Shown here: piece by piece, positions 1-12,529 of the stretch
Position numbering within the stretch: the stretch's first letter is position 1
Layout of the letters: every line of letters begins with the position of its first letter
Assembly: GCA_963575645.1 (NCBI GenBank)
Contig: OY754468.1
Coordinates: 18,438,465 to 18,502,464, forward strand
DNA from: Xanthostigma xanthostigma
Lineage: Eukaryota; Arthropoda; Insecta; Raphidioptera; Raphidiidae
DNA: 64,000 bases
Reading direction: 5' to 3'
Notes under the pieces: generated by a model
The model's database searches: none
What the model was told of the DNA's origin: nothing
The model's input: the letters and a program-made list of their open reading frames with translations, nothing else
Position numbers and translations under genes: made by a program

Positions 1-388
1 AGCTGTAGAATTATCCATCCAGTAGATGTTTTTATCACTTAAATGACATGTATGCTGGGCACAAACCTCGAGTAGGCATTTCCTTTTTATAGTAAAAACA
101 AAAAATACTCTGATCAGGAGAATTCCGCCAATTTCTCAAAGTTATTCATTTTGAAATCAAGAATTTTACTCAGCAACCAACAATTCAAACTGAAATAAAA
201 TTTGGTTCATAAATCCGCATCCACAATAATAAAATTGGGTGAACATTTGAATGTTACAACAAAATCAAATATTATTACTGAAATAAATTTTAACTAATCA
301 CAAAGGCTCTCCAAAACTGTAATAAAAACCTAAAAAATAAACGAGAGATATGACACAGATCAAGATGCCGTCTCTTTAAAAACAATAT
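1..388. other. Downstream flank of TTC14, no gene seen
   Basis: No coding exon is recognisable here. On the minus strand, the direction in which TTC14 is transcribed, I find no AATAAA hexamer (it would read tttatt on the plus strand). The transcript therefore probably ends beyond the left edge or is spliced onward. Confidence 0.5.
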
Positions 389-3300
389 TTACCTTTTGCT
401 GATACCGACTTTTTTAAGTAAGTAATCTTCGTCGTCAGATGTCAAACCGCGCTTACTTTTACGCTTTTCTTTAATACCCAATTCCTTACGAAGAACATCT
501 CGGAGGTCCAGTTCTTTCTGAGCCTTCTTTTTTTCTTTGCGCTTCTTCTTACTCTCCTTTTTGGCTTTTTTATCCTTCTTCTTCTTTTTCTTTTTGTCTT
601 CGGATGTTTTATGATCCTTTTTCCAACGCGCCGTCTCCTCTAAAAATTTACGCACCTGCCAAAAGAAAAAACGGATTACTACAAAAATACTAACATTTTT
701 GCTGCATAGCAAAAAAAAAAACATTTTTATTTCAACCTCTGCTGGGAAAAACTCGCGGATATAATATATACGTTTTGTAACTCAAGCATTAAAACATCAC
801 AATTTTCAATTTTTACATGAGACCAGAAAAACGGTTCGAACATTAGCCAGTTAAAAAAAAAAATTGTAAATGACTTACTCTTTCTTCATAATCTGAATCG
901 CCATCTTTAGTTTGTTCCAGAAAACTTCTAACTTTGGTTTCATATTCATTTTCTTTAGATATCTTCGGAGGCTCAGGTGGCTGTTCGAATCCAAATGAAT
1001 TTGATAATCCTGCAGGTTTGTTAAACTGGTAATTTGTTGGAGTGTCATGTGACGGATCCATCATGGCCATTCGTTTACTCAAAGGCGACAGAGAATTCTG
1101 TTTCTCTCTACGATGTGACTTTGACCGATGCTTTTTACGTTTTTTAGAATCGGAATCGCTAGAACCGGTGCTTGAATCGGAGCTGCTTGACGAAGACGAA
1201 CTCGAACTGTGCGAGCTTCCGGAGCTGGAACTGCTGCTCGAAGAGCTAGATCTATGTCTCTTCTTACGATTCTTTGATTTCTTCTTCTTCTTTTTATCCT
1301 TTTTATCATCTTCCTGCAATAACTGCTTCAAAGTTTCCTTTACCTCAATTGTGTTCTTCGGCACGATTCCTGGTAAAATTAACTCCTCGGGCGCTATAAT
1401 ATTTTTTGTCGAATTTGAAGATTTATTTTTCAAAAACTCCAAACTGTTTTGCGCATCCTCATGGAATGGTATAATGCTCAAACAGCTCTGGTAAGCTTTA
1501 CGAGCCTCTTCGATTTTATTTTCTTCTTCGTAACTGCGTCCCAGTGCAACCAAAGTTTCGCCCATATACTTCCTTGCGTTTACATGGCTTGGATTTAATT
1601 TCAATGCCATTTCAAAGTCGTCAATAGCTTTTTGAAAATTTCCACTGTTGGCATAAAGTGCTCCTCGAGCCACTAATCCCTCAACATTACGCGGATCAAT
1701 ACTGAGCGCCTTATTTAAGCATTGGAACGCTTCTGTGTGTCTACCTGCTTTAAAGTGCTCAATGCCGTCAGCAACACTTCGGAAAGCCCATTTGCTGGCT
1801 TGTACTTGACGCAACTCGTTTGCGTATTCTTGCTGAGGAAAGCGACCCCTGCAAATAAATATAAACTAGTCTAATAAACAGTGTATCTAAATATGATACG
1901 GAAAAAAAATATATCTCAAACTTTAAGCACGAAGTAAACAATTATCATTCCTAATCAAAGAAAAAATCGTCGTGATAAAGAGTCAATTCAAATTCTCAGT
2001 TAAAAAAGATTGGTTGTCTGTAAAGTCGGCTTACGGACGATAGTTTTACGTGATAACGTATTCCATAATACATAACCTAAATTTATATAATAATTCGAAT
2101 CCATGATATTGCATCTTTCGCTTCAAATTTAGGTTAATTTTATTTATTTAAATTACTCACCATATAATATAATTGTTTTTTTTAACTTTCTTTCTTTCGT
2201 ATTTATTTTAAGTCTCAAAGATTAGCTGTCATAATATTTATAAAACAATTGTTTCACTGTTTATATAAAATTCCAAAACCTACTTACAATATTTAAGTAT
2301 TTTCATACGTCAAAAAATTGATTTTTATAATGATAAAATTTGTAAGAAAACGATTTTTTCGAGAGATGAGACCTAGCTAAAACGATTTTTTGCCCCCCAA
2401 AATCCCTTTTCAGTAAATTTCATCCAAATTGTTAGGGCCGTTTTCGAGAAAAGCACGCACAGGATCAGGCGGAACGTTACGAACGTTACGTTAGGAACGT
2501 TACACTTTTCGTGCATGCAGCCGGTGTTTTATCAATTTATAAGATTGGTGATTCATCAATTTATAAGACGTTATCACGTCAAAAAAAAATAAAATAAACA
2601 AAAGCATGTCGATAAAGTTTGAACAAATTATTCTACATAAATTACCTTAGTCCTATCATGTTAGAATAGTGCTGATTTTCCAATCCGAGTAAGTTCGATA
2701 AGAAGCTAATGTTGTTGGGATTATTGAAGCCAATGCTCTTTTCTAAAACGGCTTCATACGTTTCACCTTTTGTATCCAACGCTTTCCTAAACAAAACCAA
2801 CGACAAAAAGAAAAAAAAAACACTAAAATTAGAAAACTTTTCATTATTCTCGCTTGTATGAAAAAAACAGTGATGACAATTTAAACAAGCCCCCACAATA
2901 AAATAAATTCAACATTTCAGATGAACCCTAAAATACATACCATGTAAAAAAAGCAGACTGTTTTAAGAAGGTATTTAATCGCTGTAACATATTATATTAT
3001 ATTGCTAATAATCAGTATACAATTACGACTGATCCAATGTGGATGATATGAAATCTTCGTTTTTATATAACGGATTTGTAACAAAAAATCAGTAAAGTTA
3101 TCTTGTAGTCATGTTGTTTTAGGATAGTAATTCCAACGTCAAGTTTATATTTTTATAAATTATACTTCGGTCAATCTTGTTTCTTTCTCTAGAATACATC
3201 AATAAAATTTATTTTCCTTTTTCTTATTTTCTGATACTGATATTGTTTCTCGTTATAGAAATCAACTGCTTTAAAATTAATTTTTTTCCTTTTCTTTTCT

Positions 3301-6300
3301 TAAGATGACAAATTTAACATAATTAAAGGCAAAAAGTAATGAAAAATGTAAAAATAGACAAAAATAAACTAGGAATTTAGAATATATATTTTGGAAGAAA
3401 ATAATAATTCACAGTAAGATTTTTACTTTAAATACCCAACAACCCGTGATTTCATTCCTCACCTGTATAATTTTTTGGTAAAGCAACACCCAAATCAGAT
3501 CCTTTCATTTTGCCCTAATTTTTAATATGTATAAATAAAATCAATCACAAAAAATTGCATCAAGAACAGTGGGCAAATATATATTTTTATATATATATAT
3601 ATTATATATTTTTGTGTGCACTTCTTTTTCCATTCGTTACATGTGCAATTATCTACATTTATAAACGACAGTTTTTAACACATCGATTTCTGTTCGCATT
3701 TTATTTTTTCAAGTGTGCCTACACTGAATATACATTTTGTGTTCATGTGCTGTAATGTTAAATCAATTGTTAATTTATTTCTTGCTGAAATGTCTCATTC
3801 GGTTCTGTAAATCTAGAGACAAAAATATACGAGAAGACGATTCTTCCATTTCCCAAAAATATGAATAATAGTGTTCAACGTATTGAAAACAACAACTTTA
3901 AACTTCCAGTGCTGCAAAACAGTGGCCGTAACACAGACAATTCAAACATGAATGACACACAACGAAAGCGTGTAACAAAATCTTAAAAACTAAATTTCTG
4001 TAAGCGGTGTACTGAAAAATTCATTTCAAACTTTTAGGGAACTTGTAAACCTAATTAATCTTAAGTCGAAATAATTAAACAAACTCATATTATTAAAATA
4101 TACAAACAAGAGTCATTTCAAGAACAGTTGCAAAACGCAAATTATTTTAAAATGCAGCGAAAAAATATCAAAACAATCGCTTCCATCAGTTAGTAACTGA
4201 CACAAAAATCACTATGAAAACTGATTATGAGATAGGTTATCAACATAGTTTTTGCGACTAAAATAGGTACTATGTGTTTGCCTACTTATATAATTGACTA
4301 TTTTGTCAGGGTTTTGTTTATTTCAACTTTGATATTTTATGTAAAAACCACTAATAATTGTAAGTTTAATTTATACGCATGTTGTAACAATATGGAATAG
4401 TAATCCCTGCTAACATACAAATATAAATTCTCAAAAATTAGTGGACTGTTATACCAACATCCATATCGAATAGTTACACTGCTAAATGTGAAAAATGTAT
4501 TATACAATAATTGTCACTGTCAGGGTTCAAACCTGAAACTCCCAATTTCACACGTTAGCTGATTTTTTCTAAATGTACAGTGACATGGTGGTAAAGTATT
4601 ATTTAATACAGTAGAACCTCGATAAGTTAAAAACCTCTGAACTTAAAAATTTTTTTAATTCACTTCCCCTCAAAGCCTAAAACCTCAATAACTTAAAGCA
4701 CAAAACCTCGGTAACTTAAACAAATATTTTGGTGACCCCCATAACATTATCAGTGAGTCATCGTGAATAAGTATACAAACCAAAGGTTTTGCCAAGAACT
4801 TCATTAATTTTCACTTCAGTCTTTCATTAAATTGCTTTGCGTATTGCTGTGCACATGAAATATTAATTAGGGAGTGATAAAATGAAGCGAAAATTGAGCA
4901 CACTAACATATTCTGAACAGTTGAACCTCGTTAAGTTAGAAATGGTACTTCCAAAACTTTTCGAAGTTCAACTCTTGATAAATAAAAAATTCGATAACTT
5001 AAATTTTTAATCGTTTCCCTTGAACTTTAACTTATCGAGGTTCTACTATAATAATTTGAAATTTTCTAATATTCTATAGTGGTAATTACATTTCTACAAC
5101 CTTATCCCATGAAATGCTTTTAAAATGTACAAAATGAAGTCGATTTATACTTTGATTCTTTTTTCTTTCTTGCTACAATTGTCTTTCATTGTGTTTTATC
5201 TAAGCGTTTCTCTTTCCTTAAAATGTTTCTTGTTGACATCTCAGACTCGTACAATTGTTTAATTATTCTCACTTAAAAATTCCCCAATACTTTGATTAGA
5301 ACCCAATGCACCTGTTATACTATTTTTGTTCGTGCAGGTTAAAAACTGCTTATAAAAAATTAAATTTCCCAATGTCGCAATACATCAACCATCCTTGAAA
5401 AATTTTGATTTGTCAAAGACTTTACCTCTTTAAAATTCTGACCCCGGTAAATTTTCTTAAAAAATCATTAAAAAAAATTAAAAAAAAAAAACTTCCGTAA
5501 TTTGTTTAAGACATATGTCATTGCAACAGGATTTTAAGTTTAAAACATACAGAGAAAAACAACAAAACAAAATATAAACACACTCTTACTTGTACAAAAC
5601 GGGGAAATCATCCGAAGACACAAGTCCGAGGGGTGGACATGAAGGCGGTAGTGGTACTGTGCCCTTCATGCCGCATACCATCTTGTCACAATCTGGCACC
5701 ACTTCGATTACTTCGCAACAGACTGAGTCATTCATCATGTAGGTGCGCGAAACTCCCTTCTTATCTACTGCCGGTATTAAATTTGTTGTTGGACAGGCTG
5801 CCTAAAATAATAAAAAAATATATATACTCAACAGCCGAAGTCAATTTGCAATCAATTTCGCTTTTTGACTGTCAATAATCATTAAACATTATTCCCTGGA
5901 AATCAAGATAAAACAAAATTAACATGACCATTCAGGCAAGTAAACTGTGTTAATTACCATGGTTATTTACGCACTTTGGTAGAATGGCAGTGTTTTTTTT
6001 TAATTAAATCTTTTTCAAGCCGCGGCCCCCTATGGGTAAAAATACCAAAATCCTCTCGAGACGCCCTTGTATTTTACGCGTTGTTCCGTGTTGCGGATTT
6101 TTTTTCTTAATAATGATAATAAATAATAATAATAGTTTAACAAAAATATTAATATTAAGAGCACTGTGGTTTGAACATAATAAAAAATAGAGAATAGTTA
6201 CTTCTTACCACAACAATTTTATTAGTGGATGTACATTTCGAGAGCTATGCTCTCATCTTCAGCAATACACTAATACAGTTTAGTGTATTGCTGAAGATGA

Positions 6301-9133
6301 GAGCATAGCTCTCGAAATGTACATCCACTAATAAAATTGTTGTGGTAAGAAGTAACTATTCTCTATTTTTTATTAATAATAGTTTATTTATTCCGTTGAC
6401 ATAAATGTCTGGAACAAGTCCAACATAGAAATTACAATCAGGGAAAAAAAAATTCCTGGATTGAATAAAAAGTGTGCTGAATTAAGAGGCGCTTGATGGT
6501 GCGTTTGAAACAAGATAGGCTGTTAATGGATTTAACATTAGCCGGTAATTGATTATATAATTTTATAGGCATAGAATTTGGGCCTTTAGCAAACAGATTT
6601 AAATGGTGCTTCGAAATTGTTAGCTGATCATTATTACGTAGAAAGTTACAAGTAGTGTCGCTAACTTTCGAAAATGTGTTAATATTTGATTTAACATACG
6701 TTAAGCAATTATAAATATATAAAGAAATGACTGTTAAAATTTGATGTTTTTTAAACAGAGGGCGGCAAGAGTCTCTATAATTTGAAAACGACATCAGTCT
6801 AATTATTCTTTTTTGCAACAAGTCACGATCCTCTTGAGAACTTCTCCGCAATCATATTTGACGATTAAGGGCAGCCGTAACCGAGCCACATTTATGCAGC
6901 TGAGATAACCATAAAGTTGCAGTTAGCCAACATCAAGCTGTGGTTGAGCCAATCACATTTTTGTAGTGTTTGCAGTTGCATTGACCTCATGTACTGTCGA
7001 TGCAACTGCATGAAATGTGCGCAATTTCAAATAAAATCTCTGTAAAGAAGATTTACTGTTGCTTCTCTCGCGGAGAAGATGAATAATTTACAATTTGTAC
7101 AAAAACTCAAGCAGCATAAAGAAATCTTCAATGATTTTAGAATGTCGTGTGCTCTCTTTGATGGATTAATACAAAGCGTTAAATTCATCGTCCTGCCAAA
7201 TGAGAAATAGTACTCTGGCTGGCAGCGCTATGGTCCATGTACGACTGCGCCGACACATCATGGCGACCACTCAAGAGGTACCGACGCAAACGGGCAGCAG
7301 ACGCTCATTTCAATTGCAGCGAACGCCCGCGTCTGCCGGGGAGTAGCATTTGTATAGAGAACCACAGCTCTCCAAAACGTGACCGCATTCTTGCGATCAG
7401 GACTGTAAAATGTCGTCTACAGTTGCCTGACTATTGCTAAACATAGATATGTTCACTTGCCTTGAACAGCGCGCGTTGAGATTGGTTTTAAACCAATTAT
7501 ACCCAGATAAAAAAAACCTTGTTTGAAGTTGTATACAAACTGTTATGCTCGGTTACAGAAAGCATTGTCAGAGAATCTTATTTGACCTTAGGTAGTGACC
7601 ATACATATTTCTCCATATAACGGCACTTTAAATCGATCCTGCTCGAAAAATAATTGATCGATGGAAGCAATATTTTTCTTAAACTGTGTATACATGTTTT
7701 AACATTATATTTTGTACAATTGTTACTTCGAAACAACGTTTTTCTACCCATTTTGATCAAAATTTAGCTTTCAAGCGATCTTTTGCTATGTAGATCAATC
7801 ATTTGTTTTTGTCCGAGTACAATTTAATGTTCAGGGAGAACCTAAGAGTTTCACGACATACTTCTCCTGATGTACAAAAACTGTAATGATTTTGATCACA
7901 ATCAAGGTCATTGTCCAATTAAAATTTTTGACAATCCTTTTTGCAACCCAGCATTAACGTATCTAATGTACCAAGTTTATTCAAAATTGGTTTAGTCACG
8001 TGAAAACCGTACAGAGAGACAAAAAAAAAACGTTCTCCCTTGCATCAGTCATAATACCAAAAATAAACATTTATAAACTCAGTTGTCGATCGTCTAATTT
8101 ATAGCATGAAAAACCTCAGAAAAAAAAATCACGGAAATGCTAGTTTACCTATGTCAGTGTAAATCAGATTTCGTGTTTTTATAATCGTTTTAAAATAACT
8201 TTTTTGACAAATAAAATAAAATAGTAAGTAGGTACCTTCACATTAATATCTGCTACATAGCGCATATTTGGTCCAAGAGTACACAAAACCTTCAACATCA
8301 TACCCGATGCTGACTTGCTCACAATAGTACCCAATATGTAATCTCCCTTCTTAACATGCTGAAAAAAAAATTAACTATAAGTTGCAAGTATGCTAATTAT
8401 AACAAATTTAAAATCAAGCAATTTTTTTAAACTTATTTCCAATTATTTTGCTCTCTTTTTATAGTCAAATATATTTAGAGTAACATTCTACAGAATGGAC
8501 ACCTACGATTTGCACAAAACTCTACACGAACAATTGAAATAACCAATTTTATTACCTATTTATTATAAACAAAATTATATTCTTTTCGCATTAACAGCAC
8601 CACGGAATTATATTCTAGTAACTCCCCCTTAGCCCCTTCTTTTTCACTACGCAACAAAAAGCATACGGGGTGTCCATTCAGTAGAATTTTACCAATTTTA
8701 GTAAAGCAGAACAAATTGTTTATCATTATGTCTTGATTATAAATAAACATTCAAAACGTATACAAATTTTTACCTGAAAAAAGTGTCTTAATCTGGTCTG
8801 TTTGTCAACGTTCAGATATATTTCAAACGGTGGCATCACAGCATAAACATCGTCTGTTACTGGAACATCAGATGGAGGCTGCTCTTGACATAATTCACTA
8901 GAAAACAACGCATCGGCCTTTTTGACAATAAACTCCTGAAGCTTAATCCTTTTTCCACGATCTTGAAATGTTAAATGTTTCTGTCGGTTTGCATACACTA
9001 GGAAATCGATATCCTTCACATTATGTTTAATAAGATCCTGTTTGCCTCGTTCATCTTCCCAATATTTCTGTAGTTGTTGACCGTGAAAATTTATCGCACG
9101 CGTCACTAGCTCTGTATTTAATGGGCCGTCCAT
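389..9133 (-). CDS. TTC14: Tetratricopeptide repeat protein 14 (TTC14), six coding exons
   Basis: Coding exons in transcript order are 9133-8774, 8358-8236, 5801-5590, 2786-2646, 1848-879 and 655-389. All junctions are GT/AG and join in frame to 690 residues. The start is the ATG at 9131-9133 (MDGPLNTEL); the in-frame GTG six bases upstream is not needed. Exons 2 and 3 encode an S1-like RNA-binding fold ([20 protein letters not shown]). Exon 5 opens with three TPR-like units ([20 protein letters not shown], residues about 290-430), then a Lys-rich and poly-Ser stretch. Exon 6 is extremely Lys-rich. This order, S1 then TPR then basic/Ser tail, is that of animal TTC14, a poorly characterised, probably nuclear RNA-associated protein. 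The family assignment is strong; the molecular role is inferred. The TAA stop lies inside a good splice donor (AAAAG/GTAAAT), so the last exon may in some transcripts be spliced on past the window. Confidence 0.93.
2010..2585 (+). mobile_element. Family-A MITE, copy 1 (intron of TTC14)
   Basis: This copy begins TTGGTTGTCTGTAAAGTCGG and ends ACGTTATCACGTCAAAAA. A subterminal ACGTGATAACGT at the left pairs with ACGTTATCACGT at the right, which gives an inverted-repeat end. It has no transposase and makes up most of the 797-bp TTC14 intron between the exons at 2646 and 1848. Five more copies occur at 11314, 14048, 26491, 34167 (reverse) and 60546 (reverse). Near the right end it carries two units of a 24-bp repeat around 'attggtgattcatcaattta'. 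Confidence 0.85.
4609..5048. mobile_element. Pogo/Tigger-like deletion derivative (T1)
   Basis: The terminal inverted repeats are CAGTAGAACCTCGATAAGTT on the left and AACTTATCGAGGTTCTACTA on the right, flanked by TA dinucleotides (4607-4608 and 5049-5050). Tc1/mariner-superfamily pogo elements insert at TA and begin CAGT. Inside, an ATG at 4882 on the plus strand opens [20 protein letters not shown], which resembles the CENP-B-type helix-turn-helix N-terminus of Tigger transposases. The frame then runs straight into the right terminal repeat, so nearly all of the transposase is deleted. Confidence 0.8.
6178..6375. repeat. Perfect palindrome, 96-bp arms with 6-nt loop
   Basis: The left arm (6178-6273) and right arm (6280-6375) are exact reverse complements around the spacer tacagt. 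Each arm contains CTGAAGATGAGAGCATAGCT followed by CTCGAAATG, a retroelement 3'-end type motif. It abuts the LINE 3' end at about 6380-6855 and lies in a TTC14 intron. It may be two head-to-head copies of a short retroelement end. Confidence 0.9.
6438..6851 (-). pseudogene. Non-LTR retrotransposon (LINE) reverse transcriptase C-terminus, 5'-truncated
   Basis: The 137-codon frame matches the last part of jockey/CR1-type ORF2 proteins. It has the pattern '[10 protein letters not shown]', then '[16 protein letters not shown]', then '[20 protein letters not shown]', and ends near 'FYSIQEF' before TGA. The catalytic YADD part and everything upstream are missing, as expected for a 5'-truncated insertion. 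It lies in a TTC14 intron in the same transcriptional direction as the gene. The exact clade cannot be fixed from the tail alone. Confidence 0.78.
7079..7210 (+). pseudogene. PIF/Harbinger (HARBI1-like) nuclease N-terminal fragment
   Basis: A 43-codon frame begins [20 protein letters not shown] and continues with [15 protein letters not shown]. The FRMS motif followed by FD-x-L is typical of the N-terminal part of HARBI1/PIF transposases. It stops at TAG and the following sequence is not clearly coding. A possible terminal repeat, GGGCAGCCGTAACCGAG at about 6868, has a weak partner, ctcggttaca, near 7545. This is therefore best read as a deleted Harbinger-like element, at moderate confidence. 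Confidence 0.5.
7578..8010 (+). repeat. Dispersed repeat, also at 37680-38040
   Basis: Shared blocks with the myosin-intron copy include 'cctgctcgaaaaataattga', 'tgatcaaaatttagctt' and 'tatgtagatcaatcatttgt'. The 37.5-kb copy ends in a Helitron-like CTAG terminus, so this is probably a truncated member of the same family. Confidence 0.65.
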
Positions 9134-9198
9134 TTTCACAAAAGTGACGGACTGAGTCCCTTTAAAATTTCGCTTATTGTTTGACGATATCCAGTTAA
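9134..9198 (-). other. TTC14: Probable 5' UTR part of the TTC14 exon
   Basis: A clean acceptor (TTTTTGTTGCAG, AG at 9200-9199 on the minus strand) lies 65 bases upstream of the start codon. An untranslated first exon probably lies further right. I could not place it. Confidence 0.45.
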
Positions 9199-9380
9199 CT
9201 GCAACAAAAAATAAATCAGTCCGAAATCCGAATTGTTACAGATGCACCTACATTACTTAAAAGAACTAGGTTAGGTGGCGAAAATTACGATTAAAAACTG
9301 AACAATTACTATTTTGAGAGAGCCTAGTAAATATGACGTTACATTTGTATAAATTAGGCCGATATAATTATTATTATTAA

Positions 9381-9932
9381 TATTATAAATGCGAATGTAA
9401 GTTTGTTTGTTACGCTTTCACGCAAAAACTACTTAACCGATCATCATGAAACTTTGCACATACACTCTTGAAGGTATTAGAAGTAACATAGGATACTTTT
9501 TATTAAAAAAAAATAAAAAATTTTTACGAAAAATAAGAAAGGGTTGAAAACATTTTTTGGGCCCAAAAATACCGAAAAATTTCTCCGAATCGTTTCAAAA
9601 TTGAAATTTAACCCTTTAGTAATGATTAAAATGTGCTATTAAAATTTCATTAAAATCGGCCCGACAGGACCGGACTTACAAATTTTATGAAAACGAAATA
9701 TTATAAATGCGAATGTAAGTTTGTTTGTTACGCTTTCACGCAAAAACTACTTAACCGATCATCATGAAACTTTGCACATACACTCTTGAAGGTATTAGAA
9801 GTAACATAGGATACTTTTTATTAAAAAAAAATAAAAATTTTTTACGAAAAATAATAAAATTGTTTCCCCTGATATGCATGTCAAAAGTCGATTTCCATCT
9901 CAATCGCGGGCGTAGCCGCGGGTAGCGGCTAG
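9381..9932 (+). mobile_element. Helitron-like nonautonomous element with internal direct repeat
   Basis: The right end has a GC-rich hairpin (CGCGGGCGTAGCCGCG) a few bases before CTAG and a following T, which is the canonical Helitron 3' end (CTRR inserted before T). A block starting ATATTATAAATGCGAATG occurs twice, at about 9380 and 9698 (period 318), nearly identical over 140 bp. This suggests a tandem or partial duplication. No Rep/helicase coding sequence is present. Confidence 0.6.
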
Positions 9933-11313
9933 TCTATGCATATTTGACACTAAAAATTACATTGAAGTTTAATTTGGTCTTTACATGCCATTGCGGGTGA
10001 CGGCTTTTCAATTTAATCAAGGTCAAATCATTTGGGAGGCATTCCGTTCACATTTAAATAAATGTCCTGCTTTCCTACCAAATAATTAAAAGATATTTAA
10101 ATAATATTCGTACGATTATCAGGAAAAGTGCACTTTCGATAATTAATACAAAATACGTGTACTAAACATATAAGATCATTTTCCAAACTGAAAATGGCGT
10201 CCTCCGCATTTAACTAAGCGTTCATGACTAATGAAATTTGAAGATAAAATACGGCTCATGCTATTAATGTTTATATCCCTCATTTTGAAAAAATGGCAGC
10301 ATTTTCACCGATTCAACTAAACAGTATTCATAAAGTCTGTACCATACAAAAGAGAATTACTCATAAATACACTAATTTTACGTTTACCCACCTTCCACTA
10401 TTCACAGGAAATAACTGCTGAGGAAACCGGTATGATGAATATTTACTGCGCACGCGCACATTTGCTGTTTAATCCAGCAGTAAACAAATTTCTATAACCA
10501 TAGAAGCATTTTAGCATACGATGATAGAGGCACAGTTGAAAAATATTTTTTTATTGAAATGCGCTGAAAGGAATAACGATTATTAATCACAACCCACGCT
10601 TTTATAATTATGAACCTAAATTATTCAAATTTATGTTTTTCTTTTTAAATACGTTTCAATAAAAGCTTGTTTTTAAAAAAAATATTTACTTATATTTTAT
10701 TTTGTTATTTTTGACGTTTCAAATTTTTACTATTAAAAATTAATTTTATTCTAAAAACAAGTGTTCAAAATTTCAAATCGCTTGGATAGGTATGTGGCAT
10801 CTTCCATAATATTATATTACGTATACAATGAGGTCACATAGCTATTCCCATAAATATATGGCTATTCCACACGTCAAACACTGTCATTTAATAAATTGAT
10901 ACATGCAGATGCAGAATACAGATACCCATTATCGGGTTGACACCAGAGAAATTGTATGTCTATGGTTGACATTGTGTCTGCTCAATGCTAGATAGGACGT
11001 TCTCTGGATAGGACCAGAGAACGGGATAGGACTCTTCAAGAAAAAATATAAAAAAAGGTCATATGCATGTATTTTTTCAGTGATTAGATTAATAAAATAA
11101 CCATTAGGATCTGATCAGTAACTAAAATATATTTCGAAATAAAAATTAAACCAACTTGGAGTCTCATGTATACCTATGTCCTAAAAAAGTAATTAAATAT
11201 CAGTAAGCGATGGTAGCGCCTTTTTAAGCGCGAATAGCGTAAGCTAAAGCGCCTATATGTGTACTCGCTTTGTCTGTGAATCTGTGTCACGCTCAACCGA
11301 TTTCGAAAAAAAA

Positions 11314-11886
11314 TTGGTTGTCTGTAAAGTCGGTTTACGGACGATAGTTTTACGTGATAACGTATTCCGTAATACATAACCTAAATTTATATAATAATTA
11401 TAATAATTCGAATCTATGATATTGCATCTTTTGCTTCAAATTTAGGTTAATTTTATTTATTAAAATTACTCACCACCTATAATATAATTGTTTTTTTAAC
11501 TTTCTTTCTTTCGTATTTATTTTAAGTCTCAAAGATTAACTGTCATAATATTTTGAAAACAATTGTTTCATTGTTTATATAAAATTCCAAAACCTACTTA
11601 CAATATTTAAGTATTTTCATACGTCAAAAAATTGATTTTTATAATGATAAAATTTGTATGAAAACGATTTTTTCGAGAGATGAGACCTAGCTAAAACGAT
11701 TTTTTGCCCCCCAAAATCCCTTTTCAGTAAATTTCATCCAAATCGTTAGGGCCGTTTTCGAGAAAAGCACGCACAGGGTCAGGCGGAACGTTAGGAACGT
11801 TACACTTTTTCGTGCATGCAGCCGGTGTTTTATCAATTTATAAGATTGGTGATTCATCAATTTATAAGACGTTATCACGTCAAAAA
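11314..11886 (+). mobile_element. Family-A MITE, copy 2
   Basis: Full-length copy with the same ends as the 2010-2585 copy (TTGGTTGTCTGTAAAGTCGG ... ATCACGTCAAAAA) and two 24-bp internal units. The short open frames seen in it recur in other copies and are not genes. Confidence 0.85.
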
Positions 11887-12223
11887 AAATTATTATTCGG
11901 TTCGTCTCCGCGTAACTTAGCTCGTAACATTGGCCGATTTTTTTAATTTTAGCACCCGAGGGGAGCACTTTGAAAAAAACAAAGTTTTTTGCTTATTATC
12001 GCTCAATTTAAATCAGATCGCTTCGAAACCTGTCTTAAACGAAAAAGGAGAAAATTTTACATAAATTTCGTATAACAGTTTTTTAAAGAAATAAATTCAT
12101 TTTGATATCACCGATGGCAAACATATTTCGGTTTTCTCTGTCTTGTACAGTGTAATATGGTAATTTAAAGATTGCGTATGTTCTATCTTAAAATAAAATT
12201 GGTCGATAAATTTATTTATTAAA

Positions 12224-12465
12224 AAAATATTTTTAACAAAAAAATTAAACCGACTTCAAAATATGCACTAAAAAGTAAAAAATAATTGCGTATTGAAATG
12301 TTTTGGAGTCGGTGTCAGCCAAAATGAAATCTATTCCGAGAACTAGAGACATGTAAGATTTAAATTGCTACTTTCGAATTCCGATGTGACACCGACTCCA
12401 AAACATTTCAATACGCAATTATTTTTTACTTGAAGTCGGTTCAATTTTTTTGTTAAAAATATTTT
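12224..12465. mobile_element. Palindromic MITE with long inverted repeats
   Basis: The left end reads AACAAAAAAATTAAACCGAC and the right end GTCGGTTCAATTTTTTTGTT. The inner arms around 'gcgtattgaaatgttttgga' and 'tccaaaacatttcaatacgc' are also complementary. Arms are roughly 100 bp around a 50-bp centre. It has no coding potential. Confidence 0.8.
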
Positions 12466-12529
12466 ATTTTTCTCTTTTTAGTGTTAGGCCGTGTCCAGAT
12501 GAGGCGTTTTACGCGCGAGTCCACTGAAA

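Noticed and set aside
1042-1494. Plus-strand open frame rich in Leu, Glu and Phe
   Set aside because: It is the antisense of the Ser/Lys-rich part of TTC14 exon 5.
3555-3755. 66-codon open frame rich in Tyr, Ile and Phe
   Set aside because: Made by an AT-dinucleotide-rich stretch in a TTC14 intron, with no homology.
11687-11968. Repeated open frames with [24 protein letters not shown] products (also 14422, 60426, 60555)
   Set aside because: They fall inside copies of the family-A MITE and repeat because the 24-bp unit repeats. They have no domain and their ends vary between copies.
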